Assembly (NCBI RefSeq): GCF_020966635.1
Contig: NZ_JAJKFQ010000011.1
Coordinates: 930,001-994,000, forward strand
Direction: 5' to 3'
Origin: Stieleria sp. JC731
Lineage (GTDB): Bacteria; Planctomycetota; Planctomycetia; Pirellulales; Pirellulaceae
Length of the DNA stretch: 64,000 nt
This document shows positions 8,045 through 17,360 of the stretch, one piece after another. Numbering within the stretch: position 1 is the first letter of the stretch; each line of letters starts with the position of its first letter. Made by a program: the position numbers and the translations under genes. The notes below the pieces were generated by a model that did not search any database, was not told the origin of the DNA, and saw only the letters and a list, made by a program, of their open reading frames with translations.

Positions 8045-8596
8045 GTTTTGGCAACCAGTTGGGTCAGAAGCGGCCATAGCTGCCTCTGACCTGACAAATT
8101 TCTGTGAAAAAGGGTGCAAGAACTGAGGGGTGCAGAGGCTTGCCGCGAAAAACACGGTAAATCACGGCGTTTTCGACGGTTTCTTTCGTGCCAGAAATGG
8201 GTTGGCGACACCTTCAAATCGCGTCGCCCCGACTGCTTTTGAAAAATCCAAATGCCGCAAGTTGTTCAGACATCTTGCGGCGTTTTCTTTCACTATGGCC
8301 ATGGGCAGCTGGGAAACAGAATCTTGGCGCGAAAATTCAGAGTCCACTCAACGGGTTAGGAGCTTCTTCCAAAACTTGGTCCCTTTCATTTGCTTTGCCG
8401 GTGGCGATTGCTCTTAGGACCAAGCTCTTGCTTCGTGAACCAGGCGCATCAGGCAGAGTGCAAGCCATCTGGATTTGGATAGCTAGTTGTCCAGCTAACG
8501 GGCGTGTGGGCGAACCTATTCGGCATGCCGGTGTCATCAGCGTAATTTCTAAACGGCAATCAGAGTTCTCTATCCCCAAACAATGGGAGTCTAACA
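8045..8596. other. Intergenic with one terminator hairpin
   Basis: About 550 bases with no convincing gene. One strong hairpin-T tract is listed separately. The stretch at about 8195-8235 resembles the 3' half of a tRNA followed by its terminator, but no complete tRNA folds. It could be an attachment-site remnant marking the right edge of the accessory block. Confidence 0.35.
8254..8290 (+). terminator. Intrinsic (rho-independent) terminator
   Basis: Perfect 8-bp stem GCCGCAAG/CTTGCGGC with a 12-nt loop, directly followed by GTTTTCTTT. An A-rich stretch (GAAAAATCC) precedes it, so it may also work weakly in the other direction. It lies downstream of the HTH gene and insulates the RNA repair cassette. 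Confidence 0.65.
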
Positions 8597-9337
8597 ATGG
8601 GTGCGTCTCATGGTGATTTCACCAAGTACCCCCGCACGCCACATTTGTTCGGGTCCAAGGGGACCGATGACGACAAGCATCTTGGCGAAGCAGAGTCGAA
8701 GCGGTTCATCGCTGATGAGTCGCTTATTGTGGAGGAGAAGATTGACGGGACAAACGTCGGCATCCACTTCTCGGATTCAGGTGACATCGTACTGCAATGC
8801 AGAGGGCATCTGATCACCGAAGGGATGCATCCTCAGTACGACTTGTTCAAGCAATGGGCGATCGTCAAACGGAATGTATTGGAAGATAGGCTGACGAACC
8901 GATTTATCATGTTCGGGGAATGGGTGTATGCGAGGCATTCGATCCACTATCGTAAGCTGTCGCACTACTTCTACGAGTTCGATATCTACGACAAGCAGCA
9001 AGAGGCATTCCTCGATCTGACGCGTCGAATGTCGTTGCTCGAAGGTGCGGGCATTCAGACGGTTCCTGTCGTCCACATGGGCGCGGTGAGCCGAAGTGGT
9101 CTCGAGGATTTGATCGGACCATCGCAGTTCAAAAGCCACTTTGATAACCCGATTACAAGTCGGCCTGACGATCTCATGGAAGGTCTGTATCTGCGGACCG
9201 AGGCAAGTGGCGTCGTCAACGGTCGGGCGAAGTTTGTTCGTCCTGAATTTGTCGAAAAGATCAAGCAAAGCACGCACTGGCAACATCAGCCAATGGTGCC
9301 AAATGCGATTGCGGACAATGTGGATATTTGGTCATGA
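8597..9337 (+). CDS. RNA ligase family protein (Rnl2-like nucleotidyltransferase)
   Basis: 246 residues of the ATP-dependent RNA ligase superfamily. Motif I is [10 protein letters not shown] with the adenylylated lysine K48. Motif III-like [11 protein letters not shown], motif IV EGLYLR and motif V KFVR follow in order. The C-terminal domain of large ligases is missing, giving a compact Rnl2-like core. The enzyme should seal 3'-OH/5'-phosphate RNA ends through AMP-enzyme and AMP-RNA intermediates. A good ribosome site (GGGAG, 7 nt from ATG) supports the start. It is followed, with an ATGA overlap, by an HD-Pnk end-healing gene, so the pair can heal and seal broken RNA, probably damaged or nuclease-cut tRNA. 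Confidence 0.88.
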   Translation: MGASHGDFTKYPRTPHLFGSKGTDDDKHLGEAESKRFIADESLIVEEKIDGTNVGIHFSDSGDIVLQCRGHLITEGMHPQYDLFKQWAIVKRNVLEDRLTNRFIMFGEWVYARHSIHYRKLSHYFYEFDIYDKQQEAFLDLTRRMSLLEGAGIQTVPVVHMGAVSRSGLEDLIGPSQFKSHFDNPITSRPDDLMEGLYLRTEASGVVNGRAKFVRPEFVEKIKQSTHWQHQPMVPNAIADNVDIWS

Positions 9338-10455
9338 ACTGGGAACAACTACATCAGTCATCGCTTGAAGAGATCACGGCGTGGGCCGAATCCCAGTCGT
9401 GGTGTCAGGCGATGTCGAACTGCGCCCAGGATGCTCAGTGGCATTCCGAAGGAGACGTCTGGACTCATACCAAGATGGTGCTGCGGCAACTGTTCGGACT
9501 TGATGAGTGGTCATCACTGTCGGCACATGATCAAACCGTGCTGATCTTCACGGCATTGTTCCACGATGTTGCCAAACCATTGACGAGTGAAACCGATCCG
9601 GAGACGGGACGTGTTCGTTCTCCGAAACACGCCGTCAAAGGCGAGCACGTCGCCCGGTCGATTTTGCGTGAACTGGGTTGCGACCTGACGACTCGCGAAG
9701 AGATTGCTCGACTGGTGCGTTTCCACGGACGACCCGCGTTTCTGCTGGAACGCGATGAACCGACTCATGAAGTCGTGCGGCTTTCATGGTTGGTCAACAA
9801 TCGATTGCTGTATCTGTTTGCGTTGGCAGACACTCGCGGACGAGACACCGACTCGATGACTCGTCCCGAAGAGAACCTTCACTATTGGAAACTCACCGCT
9901 GAAGAAGCAGGGTGCTATGACGAGCCCTATCGATTCGAGACGGACCATGCTCGCTTCACCTTTTTCCGTCAGTCCGAGCCAAATCTTCACTATGTTCCAC
10001 ACGAAGACTTCTCATGCACCGTGACGTTGATGGCCGGTTTACCGGGTAGTGGCAAGGACACTTGGCTCTCCAGAAATTACGCAAACTTGCCGATCGTTTC
10101 ACTGGACAAGATCCGAACGGAGCTTGGGATTGATCCAAGGGACAATCAAGGCAAAGTGGCTCAGCGAGCGAAGGAACTCTGTCGCGAATTCTTGCGTTCC
10201 AAAACTTCATTCGCATTCAACGCAACCAATACGATGCGACTGACGCGTGGCCGTTGGACTGACTTGTTCGCCGACTACAACGCTCGTATCGAGACGGTTT
10301 ACCTTGAGCCACCATTCAGTGAAATACTTCGGCAAAACCGATCGAGGCATGATGCGGTGCCAGAATCAGTCATACGCAAGCTGGCTGAAAAATGCGAGCC
10401 ACCGACGTGGACCGAAAGTCATGACCTTGTGCTCAGCGATGGAAAGCGGTCTTGA
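9334..10455 (+). CDS. HD-Pnk: HD-domain phosphoesterase fused to 5'-OH polynucleotide kinase
   Basis: 373 residues. The N-terminal HD domain shows H45, H77-D78 (LFHDVAKP), H99, H105 and D166, the metal-binding set of HD phosphohydrolases. The C-terminal P-loop kinase has GLPGSGKDT (235-243) and [10 protein letters not shown] (D258), as in T4 Pnkp-type kinases. This architecture matches the Runella slithyformis HD-Pnk described by the Shuman laboratory, in which the HD part removes 2',3'-cyclic or 3' phosphates and the kinase phosphorylates 5'-OH ends. The ATG at 9334 overlaps the ligase stop (ATGA); a TTG two codons earlier is less likely. Together with the ligase it forms a complete RNA repair unit in the cytoplasm. 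Confidence 0.88.
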   Translation: MNWEQLHQSSLEEITAWAESQSWCQAMSNCAQDAQWHSEGDVWTHTKMVLRQLFGLDEWSSLSAHDQTVLIFTALFHDVAKPLTSETDPETGRVRSPKHAVKGEHVARSILRELGCDLTTREEIARLVRFHGRPAFLLERDEPTHEVVRLSWLVNNRLLYLFALADTRGRDTDSMTRPEENLHYWKLTAEEAGCYDEPYRFETDHARFTFFRQSEPNLHYVPHEDFSCTVTLMAGLPGSGKDTWLSRNYANLPIVSLDKIRTELGIDPRDNQGKVAQRAKELCREFLRSKTSFAFNATNTMRLTRGRWTDLFADYNARIETVYLEPPFSEILRQNRSRHDAVPESVIRKLAEKCEPPTWTESHDLVLSDGKRS

Positions 10456-10557
10456 ACAACGGTCCACGGAGGGATCAATATGTCGGTCCCGAGCATCTGC
10501 GAAACATAGCTTCGTCCCCAGTCCAGCCGATCACCACAGTCGAGCAGCTTCGGGGGT

Positions 10558-10935
10558 GTGTTGTCGTCGCTAGGAATCACACAAGGCTCTCAAGACCAAG
10601 CAGCGACCTTCGTGATTGATCTAAACGGCAATCTCTGCCTTGCCGAACGTCGCTCGGTGCATGTTTGCTGTGCGGGAGGTCATGACGTGCCCAGTGCCAG
10701 CGAAGTCACCTTTGGTATCTCCGACAAAAACCTTGCCGTCGAGTGGATCACGAATCAATCGACAGGATATTGTCTGGAGCCATTGATTGTCGGAAGAAAT
10801 GATATCCCAAGTTCAGCTCTATTGTGTGTGACGGAAGTCAAGGTGTTTCGGCGCTTCGACATAGCCTTCGCGACCAGGAGGCTTTGGAAAAAGATGACGC
10901 AGAGACGGGGAGTCGCAGGGACGCAGAGTGTATAA
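10558..10935 (+). pseudogene. Degenerate planctomycete conserved protein ('TNQSTGYC' family), 3' end replaced by a repeat element
   Basis: A 125-codon frame from GTG. Residues 17-77 (FVIDLNGNLCLAERRSVHV, then EVTFGISDKN and EWITNQSTGYCLEP) match a family I know from planctomycetes and other bacteria. Its members run on through a helical segment to FRRC-xx-C...C-x-x-C zinc-binding ends. Here the tail reads VFRRFDIAFATRR, with the expected cysteines lost, and the last codons lie inside a MITE-like element starting near 10893. No function is known. It follows the RNA repair genes by about 100 bases and may have been the third gene of that cassette. A divergent but working gene cannot be excluded. 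Confidence 0.45.
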
Positions 10936-11046
10936 GGATGCAGCGGTAATGAACCGAATCTAAAATGGAAAACGTCATACTCAAACAGACTCCGTTCCAA
11001 TTTGACTTTTTCAGCGACTTTCCGCCTCCCGCGCCCCTGCGTCAAA
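10893..11046. mobile_element. MITE-like element with imperfect terminal inverted repeats
   Basis: The left end (10893-10928) and the reverse complement of the right end (11010-11046) share the pattern TGACGCAG-G-CG-GGGAG-CG over about 35 bases. The interior (about 80 bases) has no coding potential. The left arm also holds a short direct repeat (ACGCAGAG twice). Size and ends suit a non-autonomous insertion or a dispersed palindromic repeat. No clear target duplication was seen. Confidence 0.5.
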
Positions 11047-11399
11047 ACAATGAACACACCGATGCATGCGAATGACATCAGCAAAGCTGTATCACGCGCT
11101 ACGATTGAAGTACATCGGACGCTTGGAGGACAGCGGTCGAGGCTGACTCGCATGTCTGGCAAATCATGATTCTGTTTGAATTTGCAAACTCATCACGCTA
11201 ATAAAGAAGTGCATCTCACTTCGCATCGGGAGATACTGCGGATACCGACGACTGACGAATCTCTGTCTTTTTAGCGCACACAGGGCTGCAAGAATTGGAT
11301 CGTTGTCAATAGAGCGTTCTGGATTCCGTAGGAATCACTCGGACAGGTCGACTTCCAAATTACGGAAATAATCGCACTCAACATCGTCTTCACAATCCA
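11047..11399. other. Intergenic, no gene seen
   Basis: About 350 bases between the repeat element and the secreted hypothetical gene. It is A+T richer near 11160-11220 and presumably holds the promoter of the next gene. No structure recognised. Confidence 0.45.
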
Positions 11400-12314
11400 A
11401 TGCTACGACCACGAACATGCTTACGAGTCGCGATGCAGCTTGCATTGTTAATTGCGGCTTTCACCGTCGATTCTTGCTTCGCGGATGAACCTGAAAACGA
11501 ATCTTCTTGGCGGCGATTGTTTGACTCGATCTCCAGACATTACAAGCTTTCACGCGAGACGAATTCTGAAAACTCATCGCAATTGGAACTGGCCGATGGA
11601 CCGGTCTACGCTTGGGGGCATCCACAGCAGCAAGGATCGTCCTTTGGAACTGTTTATGTGTGGACGCACGAAGGATCAGCCGAGGCAGTCGCTTGCTTTT
11701 GGCGATATGTCAATCCCAGCGGACAACGCGCCATCGTGCATGAGCTGCACTCCCTGTCTCCAGAAACGATCAAGTCGGAGGGAGAGTTCGACACGTGGAG
11801 TACTCGCACCGGGATCAAACCGACGTTGGTTTCCGGTTCGGATGGTCTGGTCGCTTCGACACCTGTCGCGAGATTGCAACAGATGCGTGCTATCGGTCGC
11901 AACTTTGACTTAGTCTCTGTGTCAGCTTCCGGCGACCGCGTTCAACAGCGATTGCTCCCACAACCGTTCTATCGATCTCAAATCGCTGCTTCGTCGACTT
12001 TGGATAAGGCGACTTCTGAAGGGGCAACTCTCGACGGAGCTTTATTCGCATATGTTTGCTCGGTCGGCACGGATCCGGAAGCGTTTTTGCAACTGACCGC
12101 GATCCAAACTGACGAGGGTCCACGTTGGCATTGGTCGTTGGCCCGCTTTTCGCATCACAATCTCTATGCCCGCTACAAAGGCCAAGAAGTCTGGACTTCA
12201 GAGCGAGACGCCAACAATCCGATTTCGCACAACGCAGACCGGACGTATCAAATGCTGAGCCAACCGTTTCGGCCTTCGATGATAGAAGAGCTGGGGGAAT
12301 CGGATGGAGAGTGA
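11400..12314 (+). CDS. Secreted hypothetical protein
   Basis: 304 residues. An N-terminal signal peptide is visible (basic start, hydrophobic VAMQLALLIAAFTV, then SCFADEP as a likely cleavage site near residue 28), so the protein is exported. The mature part has many aromatic and Gly/Ser residues with strand-like patterns and no catalytic motif I recognise. The composition suits a beta-rich periplasmic or surface protein. It stands alone, followed by a tandem repeat block and convergent to the DUF1549 gene. I do not recognise the family; the regular codon pattern and clear signal peptide support a real gene. Confidence 0.7.
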   Translation: MLRPRTCLRVAMQLALLIAAFTVDSCFADEPENESSWRRLFDSISRHYKLSRETNSENSSQLELADGPVYAWGHPQQQGSSFGTVYVWTHEGSAEAVACFWRYVNPSGQRAIVHELHSLSPETIKSEGEFDTWSTRTGIKPTLVSGSDGLVASTPVARLQQMRAIGRNFDLVSVSASGDRVQQRLLPQPFYRSQIAASSTLDKATSEGATLDGALFAYVCSVGTDPEAFLQLTAIQTDEGPRWHWSLARFSHHNLYARYKGQEVWTSERDANNPISHNADRTYQMLSQPFRPSMIEELGESDGE

Positions 12315-12354
12315 TTGTTGCTGGGGTTTTTCGTAGTTTCAGTCGCCTGATTGT

Positions 12355-12813
12355 TGAGGCGGGATTCGAGTAGGAGTACCGCTTCGCTGAGTACGAGTAG
12401 GAGTACGATTGGGCGATTTGCTGCCGGGAATCGTACTCGTACTTCAGGGCTTCGCCCGGTACTCGTTCCTCGTTCTCGAGTCGGGCGTTCCGCGTCGGGA
12501 TTAGGCCCATTCTTGCGGTGACGTTGGATCTTGGGATTCTTGCTGGAGTTGTGAGACGGCGGGTTTCGAGTACGAGTACCGCTTCGCTGAGGACGAGTAC
12601 GATGGGGGAAATTGTGGTCACGAAGCGTACTCGTACTTCAGGGCTTTGCCCGGTACTCGTTCTCGTTCTCGAATCGGGCTTTTATCGCGATGGGAAACCC
12701 AGCTTGCGGTGACGTTGGATCTCGCTGTTTCGCTGGGGTGATGCAGTGGCGGGTTTCGAGTACGAGTACCGCTTTGCTGAGTAGGAGTACGAGTAGGAAG
12801 TACGAAGTAGGAT
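12355..12813. repeat. Tandem ~190-bp repeat with GTACTCGTACTC/GAGTACGAGTAC palindromic modules
   Basis: Two full copies and one partial copy, with a period of about 190 bases. Each copy starts with GGGTTTCGAGTACGAGTACC and GCTTCGCTGAG (starts near 12358, 12555 and 12746). The two full copies also carry the counter-strand module CGTACTCGTACTTCAGGGCT, then TGCCCGGTACTCG (12433 and 12627), and a TTGCGGTGACGTTGGATCT segment (about 12515 and 12705). Within each copy the GAGTACGAGTAC and GTACTCGTAC modules can pair to form a long hairpin. The frames through it give meaningless Tyr-Ser runs, so it is non-coding. It lies between two convergent genes, where it could act as a terminator or be a neutral repeat. 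Confidence 0.7.
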
Positions 12814-15800
12814 TTATCGCAAATAGAGATAGCGTTTCATTGCCCACAAGGATTGGGCAAGGTCGGCTAGGGCTGCGACTTGATTTCCTTGTCTCGCTTT
12901 GGTTTGCGTTTCGACAAAGCTGACTAGGGTTTCGATTGCTTCGTCGGGTAAGGGTTGGCCGTGGGCTCGCAATGCCATCTCGTGGATACACTCTTCGATC
13001 GGTCGCTGGTCGCCGCTGACTTGTTTGGCCCAGCGAGTGGCTTGGTCGATGACAAACGGATCGTTCATCATCGCTAGCGATTGAGCCGGGACGTTGGATT
13101 GACTGCGTCGCCCTTTGGGGCCAAAGGGATTCGGCATATCGAACGTCAGTAGAAACGGATTCAAGAAATTACGGTACACCGCTTGGTAAATCGTTCGCCG
13201 ACCTTCGCCATCCAGCGGGCCGCTCCCACGAGCACCACGCCCAGTCATGAACGCGGTCCGATGGGTTGGGATCGGTTGCCCATACATTTGGTCCGAAAGT
13301 GTTCCCGCACTGTGCAAGATCCCATCTCGTATCATCTCCGCTCCCAAGCGGCGAATGTTCATTCGATGCAGTAGCGAATTGGTCGGATCCGCTTCGCCAA
13401 TGTACTGCGGATCATTTGCCGGATGGGCGTTGCTTGACTGGCCATAAGTTCGCGAAAGGACGATGCGCCGAATCAAGCGTTTGATTGACCATCCGTCTTC
13501 TGCAAATGTTGTTGCTAGGTGATCGAGCAACTGCGGATGAGTTGGCATGATGCCTTGTGGTCCGAAATCATCAACCGAGGCGACGATGCCGGTTCCGAAT
13601 AGATGGTGCCAGACTCGATTAACACGGACTCGCGCGGTCAATGGATTCTGTAGCGAGGCGATTTCGTTAGCTAAATCCAGACGACTGCCAGGATTGCCAC
13701 CGAGTGCCGTTAGGTTCCTCGGTTCGACGAGTTCACCATGGTTGGAATGGCCACCACGGATATAGATGGGAGCCGATTGACGAGTCCCTGCTGCCATCGC
13801 AATCGCCATCGGTGCCTTTTTCCAAGACTTCGATAGATCGGCAAGTCGTTTGCTGTAGTAGTCGATTGCCAAGATTTCTTTGGGAGTATCGTTGACGGTT
13901 TCCGTCGTTGCCCATCGCTGCAAAAGCTTTGTTGTCTTGCCGTCGGTGAATTGATTTTGAAGCGACTGCTTGGCCGTGTCGAAATCCATCGAAATGATAC
14001 CGTCCGGTGGTGAAGTCTCCGGCCAAGTCTCGGACATCCAGATCTGATCGATCGCCATCGATCCCTCGCCGGTGTCCTCGAATTCCAAGTAAGCTTGGTG
14101 TCCGATGTACTTCTTTAAATCGCCATCAAGCGAAATCCATTTGTATTCGCCGGACGTATCGGTCTGTTGTTTGTCGCGGATGGTGCCACCAAACAGCAGG
14201 GATTGAAACTTCGCCATCTCGTAATGGTCGATCACGATACGAACGGTCATATTGCGATCGCAGCGCATCCAGATGTCGATTCGAGGCGATGTGATTTCGA
14301 AGGTTGGTGATCGGAGTGTTCCCGCCGCCGATGATCCGTAAACGCCACTGTCAACGGTTCCGGAGCGATGGCCTTCCGGCACCGCACTGATAAGGTACTT
14401 CGGTGACTTTGTGACCGGCTGGAACGCGCGTCCGGTCGTGGACCAACCTTCAGGAATTCGGTCCGTATCGAAATCGGCAAGCTGTTTCGCACGGGCTGAG
14501 TATGCGTCCCATTGGTTTTGTGAGAACGCCTGTTTCGCTTCGCTTAGTTTTGCGAACGCAGCACGCAAACCTTCGTCGTCATCAAATTTGACAGCTGAGT
14601 CACGGACGTGATTTGCGAATTCTTCTCGGACGTCATCGATTTGATTGGCCAAGTCACTGCGACTGCCATAGCTGTCTAGTGGCACTTCTTGGCGGCAGCT
14701 ACTTTCCAGCAACGCTTGAAATGCGTAGTAGTCTGCGGTGCTGATCGCATCGAATTTATGATCGTGACAGCGAGCACAAGCGATTGTCAGACCGAGAAAG
14801 GTTTTGCCGAAAACATCGATTTGATTCGAAACGACGTCAGCTTCGTTCTGCAGCACATCGGTCGGAGCGTGGGTGGCTTCGTGCAGGTACCAAAAACCTG
14901 TCCCGACGATTGATTCGTCATACTTCTTTTCCGGATGCAGACGCGGTGACTGCAATAAGTCGCCTGCCAAGTGTTCTTTGATGAAGCGATCGTATGGCAC
15001 ATCGCTGTTGAAAGCCCGGATGACGTAGTCACGATAGCGATGGGCGTTCTCGATCGGGTAATCAAATTCGTGCCCATAAGTGTCTGCGTACCTGACAAGG
15101 TCGAGCCAGTGTCGTGCCCATTTTTCACCAAAGCGGGGCGAATCTAAAAGCTGATCGACGATCTGTTCTTTGGTTTCCCAAGAGGCATCTTGCTGGATGC
15201 GGCGGATCATTTCCAGCGAAGGCGGCAGGCCCGTCAAGTCAAAGCTAACGCGACGCAACCAAGTCAGTGGGTCGGCGTCTTTGGCGGGGTGAATGTTCGC
15301 GGCACGAAGTTTTGCCAAGACGAATCGGTCGATGTCATCGCGAGACCAATCGTCATTTTCAATTGCCGGTGGCGTAGGAGATTCGATCGGTTGCCAAGAC
15401 CAATGTTGATCGACACGCTCCTGCAGATCGAATTTGGGGCGTCTTGATGTTGTCTGCGTTGATTGACGCGGATCATAGGCACCACCGGCAATCCAACGCT
15501 GCAAATCCTTGATTTCATCGTCACTTAAACGTGAATCCGGGGGCATCCCCATGACACGTTCTTCGGTGTAGCGGACTGCGTCCATGATCAAACTTTTGTC
15601 AGGGTCGCCGACCATGATCGCGGCGCCCGAATCACCACCGGTTTGCCAGCCTTGTTGACTGTCGAGTGAGAGACCAGCTTCGGCTTCGTCACCGGCATGA
15701 CATTCGTAGCACTTGTCGACAAGCAACGGCCGGATCTTGTTTTCAAAGAAAGCTGCGTCGTCGCTGTGGCTTTGATTGTCGCTGTTCGTTTGAAGGATTT

Positions 15801-15909
15801 CTTCGCCGAGTGTGATTGTGCAACAAAACAAGCTTGCCAGGACGGATAGCAAGATCCGATGGTGAGGTACATTCGATGTTTGGCAAAGTTTCGTACTTGC
15901 GTTAATCAT
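12814..15909 (-). CDS. DUF1549/DUF1553 planctomycete cytochrome-type protein
   Basis: 1031 residues. The signal sequence is followed by a cytochrome-like PSCyt1 domain with the haem site C67-YE-C70-H71. A DUF1549 domain follows (WARHWLDLVRYADTYGHE, then CARCHDHKFD with a second CxxCH). A roughly 250-residue insertion includes a jelly-roll-like segment (RIDIWMRCDRN to SMAIDQIW). It ends in a DUF1553 domain (NPLTARVRVNRVWHHLFG, RLGAEMIRDGILHSAG). These proteins are exported and abundant in planctomycetes, and are thought to act in polysaccharide or sulfated-glycan breakdown; the reaction is unproven. The stop region lies next to the tandem repeat. The gene is the promoter-proximal member of a pair: its 5' end overlaps by four bases (ATGA) the stop of the upstream DUF1501 gene. 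Confidence 0.9.
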   Translation of the reverse strand: MINASTKLCQTSNVPHHRILLSVLASLFCCTITLGEEILQTNSDNQSHSDDAAFFENKIRPLLVDKCYECHAGDEAEAGLSLDSQQGWQTGGDSGAAIMVGDPDKSLIMDAVRYTEERVMGMPPDSRLSDDEIKDLQRWIAGGAYDPRQSTQTTSRRPKFDLQERVDQHWSWQPIESPTPPAIENDDWSRDDIDRFVLAKLRAANIHPAKDADPLTWLRRVSFDLTGLPPSLEMIRRIQQDASWETKEQIVDQLLDSPRFGEKWARHWLDLVRYADTYGHEFDYPIENAHRYRDYVIRAFNSDVPYDRFIKEHLAGDLLQSPRLHPEKKYDESIVGTGFWYLHEATHAPTDVLQNEADVVSNQIDVFGKTFLGLTIACARCHDHKFDAISTADYYAFQALLESSCRQEVPLDSYGSRSDLANQIDDVREEFANHVRDSAVKFDDDEGLRAAFAKLSEAKQAFSQNQWDAYSARAKQLADFDTDRIPEGWSTTGRAFQPVTKSPKYLISAVPEGHRSGTVDSGVYGSSAAGTLRSPTFEITSPRIDIWMRCDRNMTVRIVIDHYEMAKFQSLLFGGTIRDKQQTDTSGEYKWISLDGDLKKYIGHQAYLEFEDTGEGSMAIDQIWMSETWPETSPPDGIISMDFDTAKQSLQNQFTDGKTTKLLQRWATTETVNDTPKEILAIDYYSKRLADLSKSWKKAPMAIAMAAGTRQSAPIYIRGGHSNHGELVEPRNLTALGGNPGSRLDLANEIASLQNPLTARVRVNRVWHHLFGTGIVASVDDFGPQGIMPTHPQLLDHLATTFAEDGWSIKRLIRRIVLSRTYGQSSNAHPANDPQYIGEADPTNSLLHRMNIRRLGAEMIRDGILHSAGTLSDQMYGQPIPTHRTAFMTGRGARGSGPLDGEGRRTIYQAVYRNFLNPFLLTFDMPNPFGPKGRRSQSNVPAQSLAMMNDPFVIDQATRWAKQVSGDQRPIEECIHEMALRAHGQPLPDEAIETLVSFVETQTKARQGNQVAALADLAQSLWAMKRYLYLR

Positions 15910-17360
15910 GCCAAAATCCCCTCGATCAGTTTTCCATGCACGTCCGTCAATCGCATATCGCGTCCGCTGAACCGGAATGTGGTACGCGTATGATCCAGTC
16001 CCATTAAGTGCAGCATCGTCGCGTGAAGGTCGTGCATTTCGTATCGATCACGAATCGCGTGATAGCCCCATTCATCGGTTTCGCCAACGGTCACACCACC
16101 TTTGATTCCGCCGCCGGCAAGCCAAACGGTAAAGCCGAACGGATTGTGGTCACGACCGTTCGCTCCTTGTGCAAACGGAGTCCTGCCGAACTCGCCAGCC
16201 CAGACGATCAGCGTTGAATCCAACAAGCCACGTTGCCGGAGGTCTTCGATCAAAGCGGCGATCGGTTGATCCACTGTTCTGCAGTTTTTGGTGTGGCCGT
16301 CGACGAGGTTGGAATGTTGATCCCAGCGATCGCCATTGCCGGCCGGACAAGTCAGTTCAATAAATCGCACTCCACGTTCGACCAAGCGACGTGCGACCAG
16401 ACATTCGGTTCCAAAGGTTCGTGTGTTTTGGAAGTCCGACTCCAATCCATACATCCGTTTGGTCGCCGCCGATTCTTGGCGAAGATCCATTAAGTCTGGG
16501 ACGGTGGTTTGCATTCGGAATGCGATTTCAAAATTCTGAATCGCCGTTTCGATCTCGTCGTCATAGCCTTCTGACTGCATCGTTTTGCGATCGATCTCGG
16601 CGATCAGGTCCAACTTGTTGCGCTGCAGTTGGACGTTTGGTTCGGCAGGCTTGATATTCGCGATCGGATTGTCTTGAGGCAAAAAGATGCTGCCTTGATA
16701 GGCCGACGGCAGAAAGCCACTTCCGAAACAGTCCAGGCCTCCGGGCGGGATCAGGCCTCCGTTGAGAACGACAAATCCGGGTAGCTCCGCGTTTTCGCTT
16801 CCCAAGCCGTAGCCGAACCAAGCACCCATGCTGGGGCGTCCTTGTAAGCCGCTACCGGTATGTAGAAAGTAATTTGCCGACGTATGTTCAGAGAACTCAC
16901 TGGTCATCGAACGAACAACGGCAAGCTCGTCCACCACTTTGGAAAGGTGAGGAAACAAGCTGCTGACTTCGATGCCGCTGTCACCATGCTTTGCGAAGTC
17001 CCAAGGGCTCGCCAAGACTTTGCCCACGTTATCGAACTGTGTTGGGGCCAGTTTGCCAATCGTTTGCGTCGGATCGGCACCGTTGTATTTCTTGAGCAGC
17101 GGCTTCGGGTCGAAGGTGTCAACTTGGCTGGGGCCACCGTCCATGTAGAGGAAGATCACGCTTCGAGCTTTCGGTTCGAAGTGTGTCGGTTTGGGGGACA
17201 GCGGGCCAGACGCTTGCGATCCGTCAGTGCGTTGTGAAGCACTGGCGTCAGACATCAAGGAACTCAACGCGATCGCACCAAGACCACTGCCGACTTCACC
17301 AAGGAGTCGGCGACGCGAGAGTGGGCGATCACGGAAGCGGCGACAATGGTGACTGGACAT
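15906..17360 (-). CDS. DUF1501 protein (Tat-exported sulfatase-like)
   Basis: 484 residues. The N-terminus has a twin-arginine-like signal (SRRRLLGEVGSGLGAIALSSL). The body has the DUF1501 pattern: SVIFLYMDGGPSQVDTFDPKP, a serine-rich central part, WAGEFGRTPFAQG-GRDHNP, and FRFSGRDMRL near the end. DUF1501 belongs to the alkaline phosphatase/sulfatase-like superfamily and is almost always paired with a DUF1549/DUF1553 protein, as here with an ATGA overlap, suggesting joint function in the periplasm. It is the first gene of the pair on the minus strand, so its promoter should lie just above 17360. Confidence 0.9.
   Translation of the reverse strand: MSSHHCRRFRDRPLSRRRLLGEVGSGLGAIALSSLMSDASASQRTDGSQASGPLSPKPTHFEPKARSVIFLYMDGGPSQVDTFDPKPLLKKYNGADPTQTIGKLAPTQFDNVGKVLASPWDFAKHGDSGIEVSSLFPHLSKVVDELAVVRSMTSEFSEHTSANYFLHTGSGLQGRPSMGAWFGYGLGSENAELPGFVVLNGGLIPPGGLDCFGSGFLPSAYQGSIFLPQDNPIANIKPAEPNVQLQRNKLDLIAEIDRKTMQSEGYDDEIETAIQNFEIAFRMQTTVPDLMDLRQESAATKRMYGLESDFQNTRTFGTECLVARRLVERGVRFIELTCPAGNGDRWDQHSNLVDGHTKNCRTVDQPIAALIEDLRQRGLLDSTLIVWAGEFGRTPFAQGANGRDHNPFGFTVWLAGGGIKGGVTVGETDEWGYHAIRDRYEMHDLHATMLHLMGLDHTRTTFRFSGRDMRLTDVHGKLIEGILA

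Noticed and set aside
8195-8240. tRNA-like 3' half (TTCAAAT loop, CGCCCCGACT end)
   Set aside because: T-stem pairing is poor and no D-arm or anticodon arm can be folded upstream; kept only as a possible attachment-site scrap.
8188-8616. 142-codon plus-strand frame before the RNA ligase gene
   Set aside because: It runs through the terminator hairpin and ends inside the ligase gene in another frame; no family resemblance.
11890-12621. 243-codon minus-strand frame through the repeat block
   Set aside because: It is antisense to the secreted hypothetical gene and reads the repeat as Tyr-Ser runs; no protein signature.
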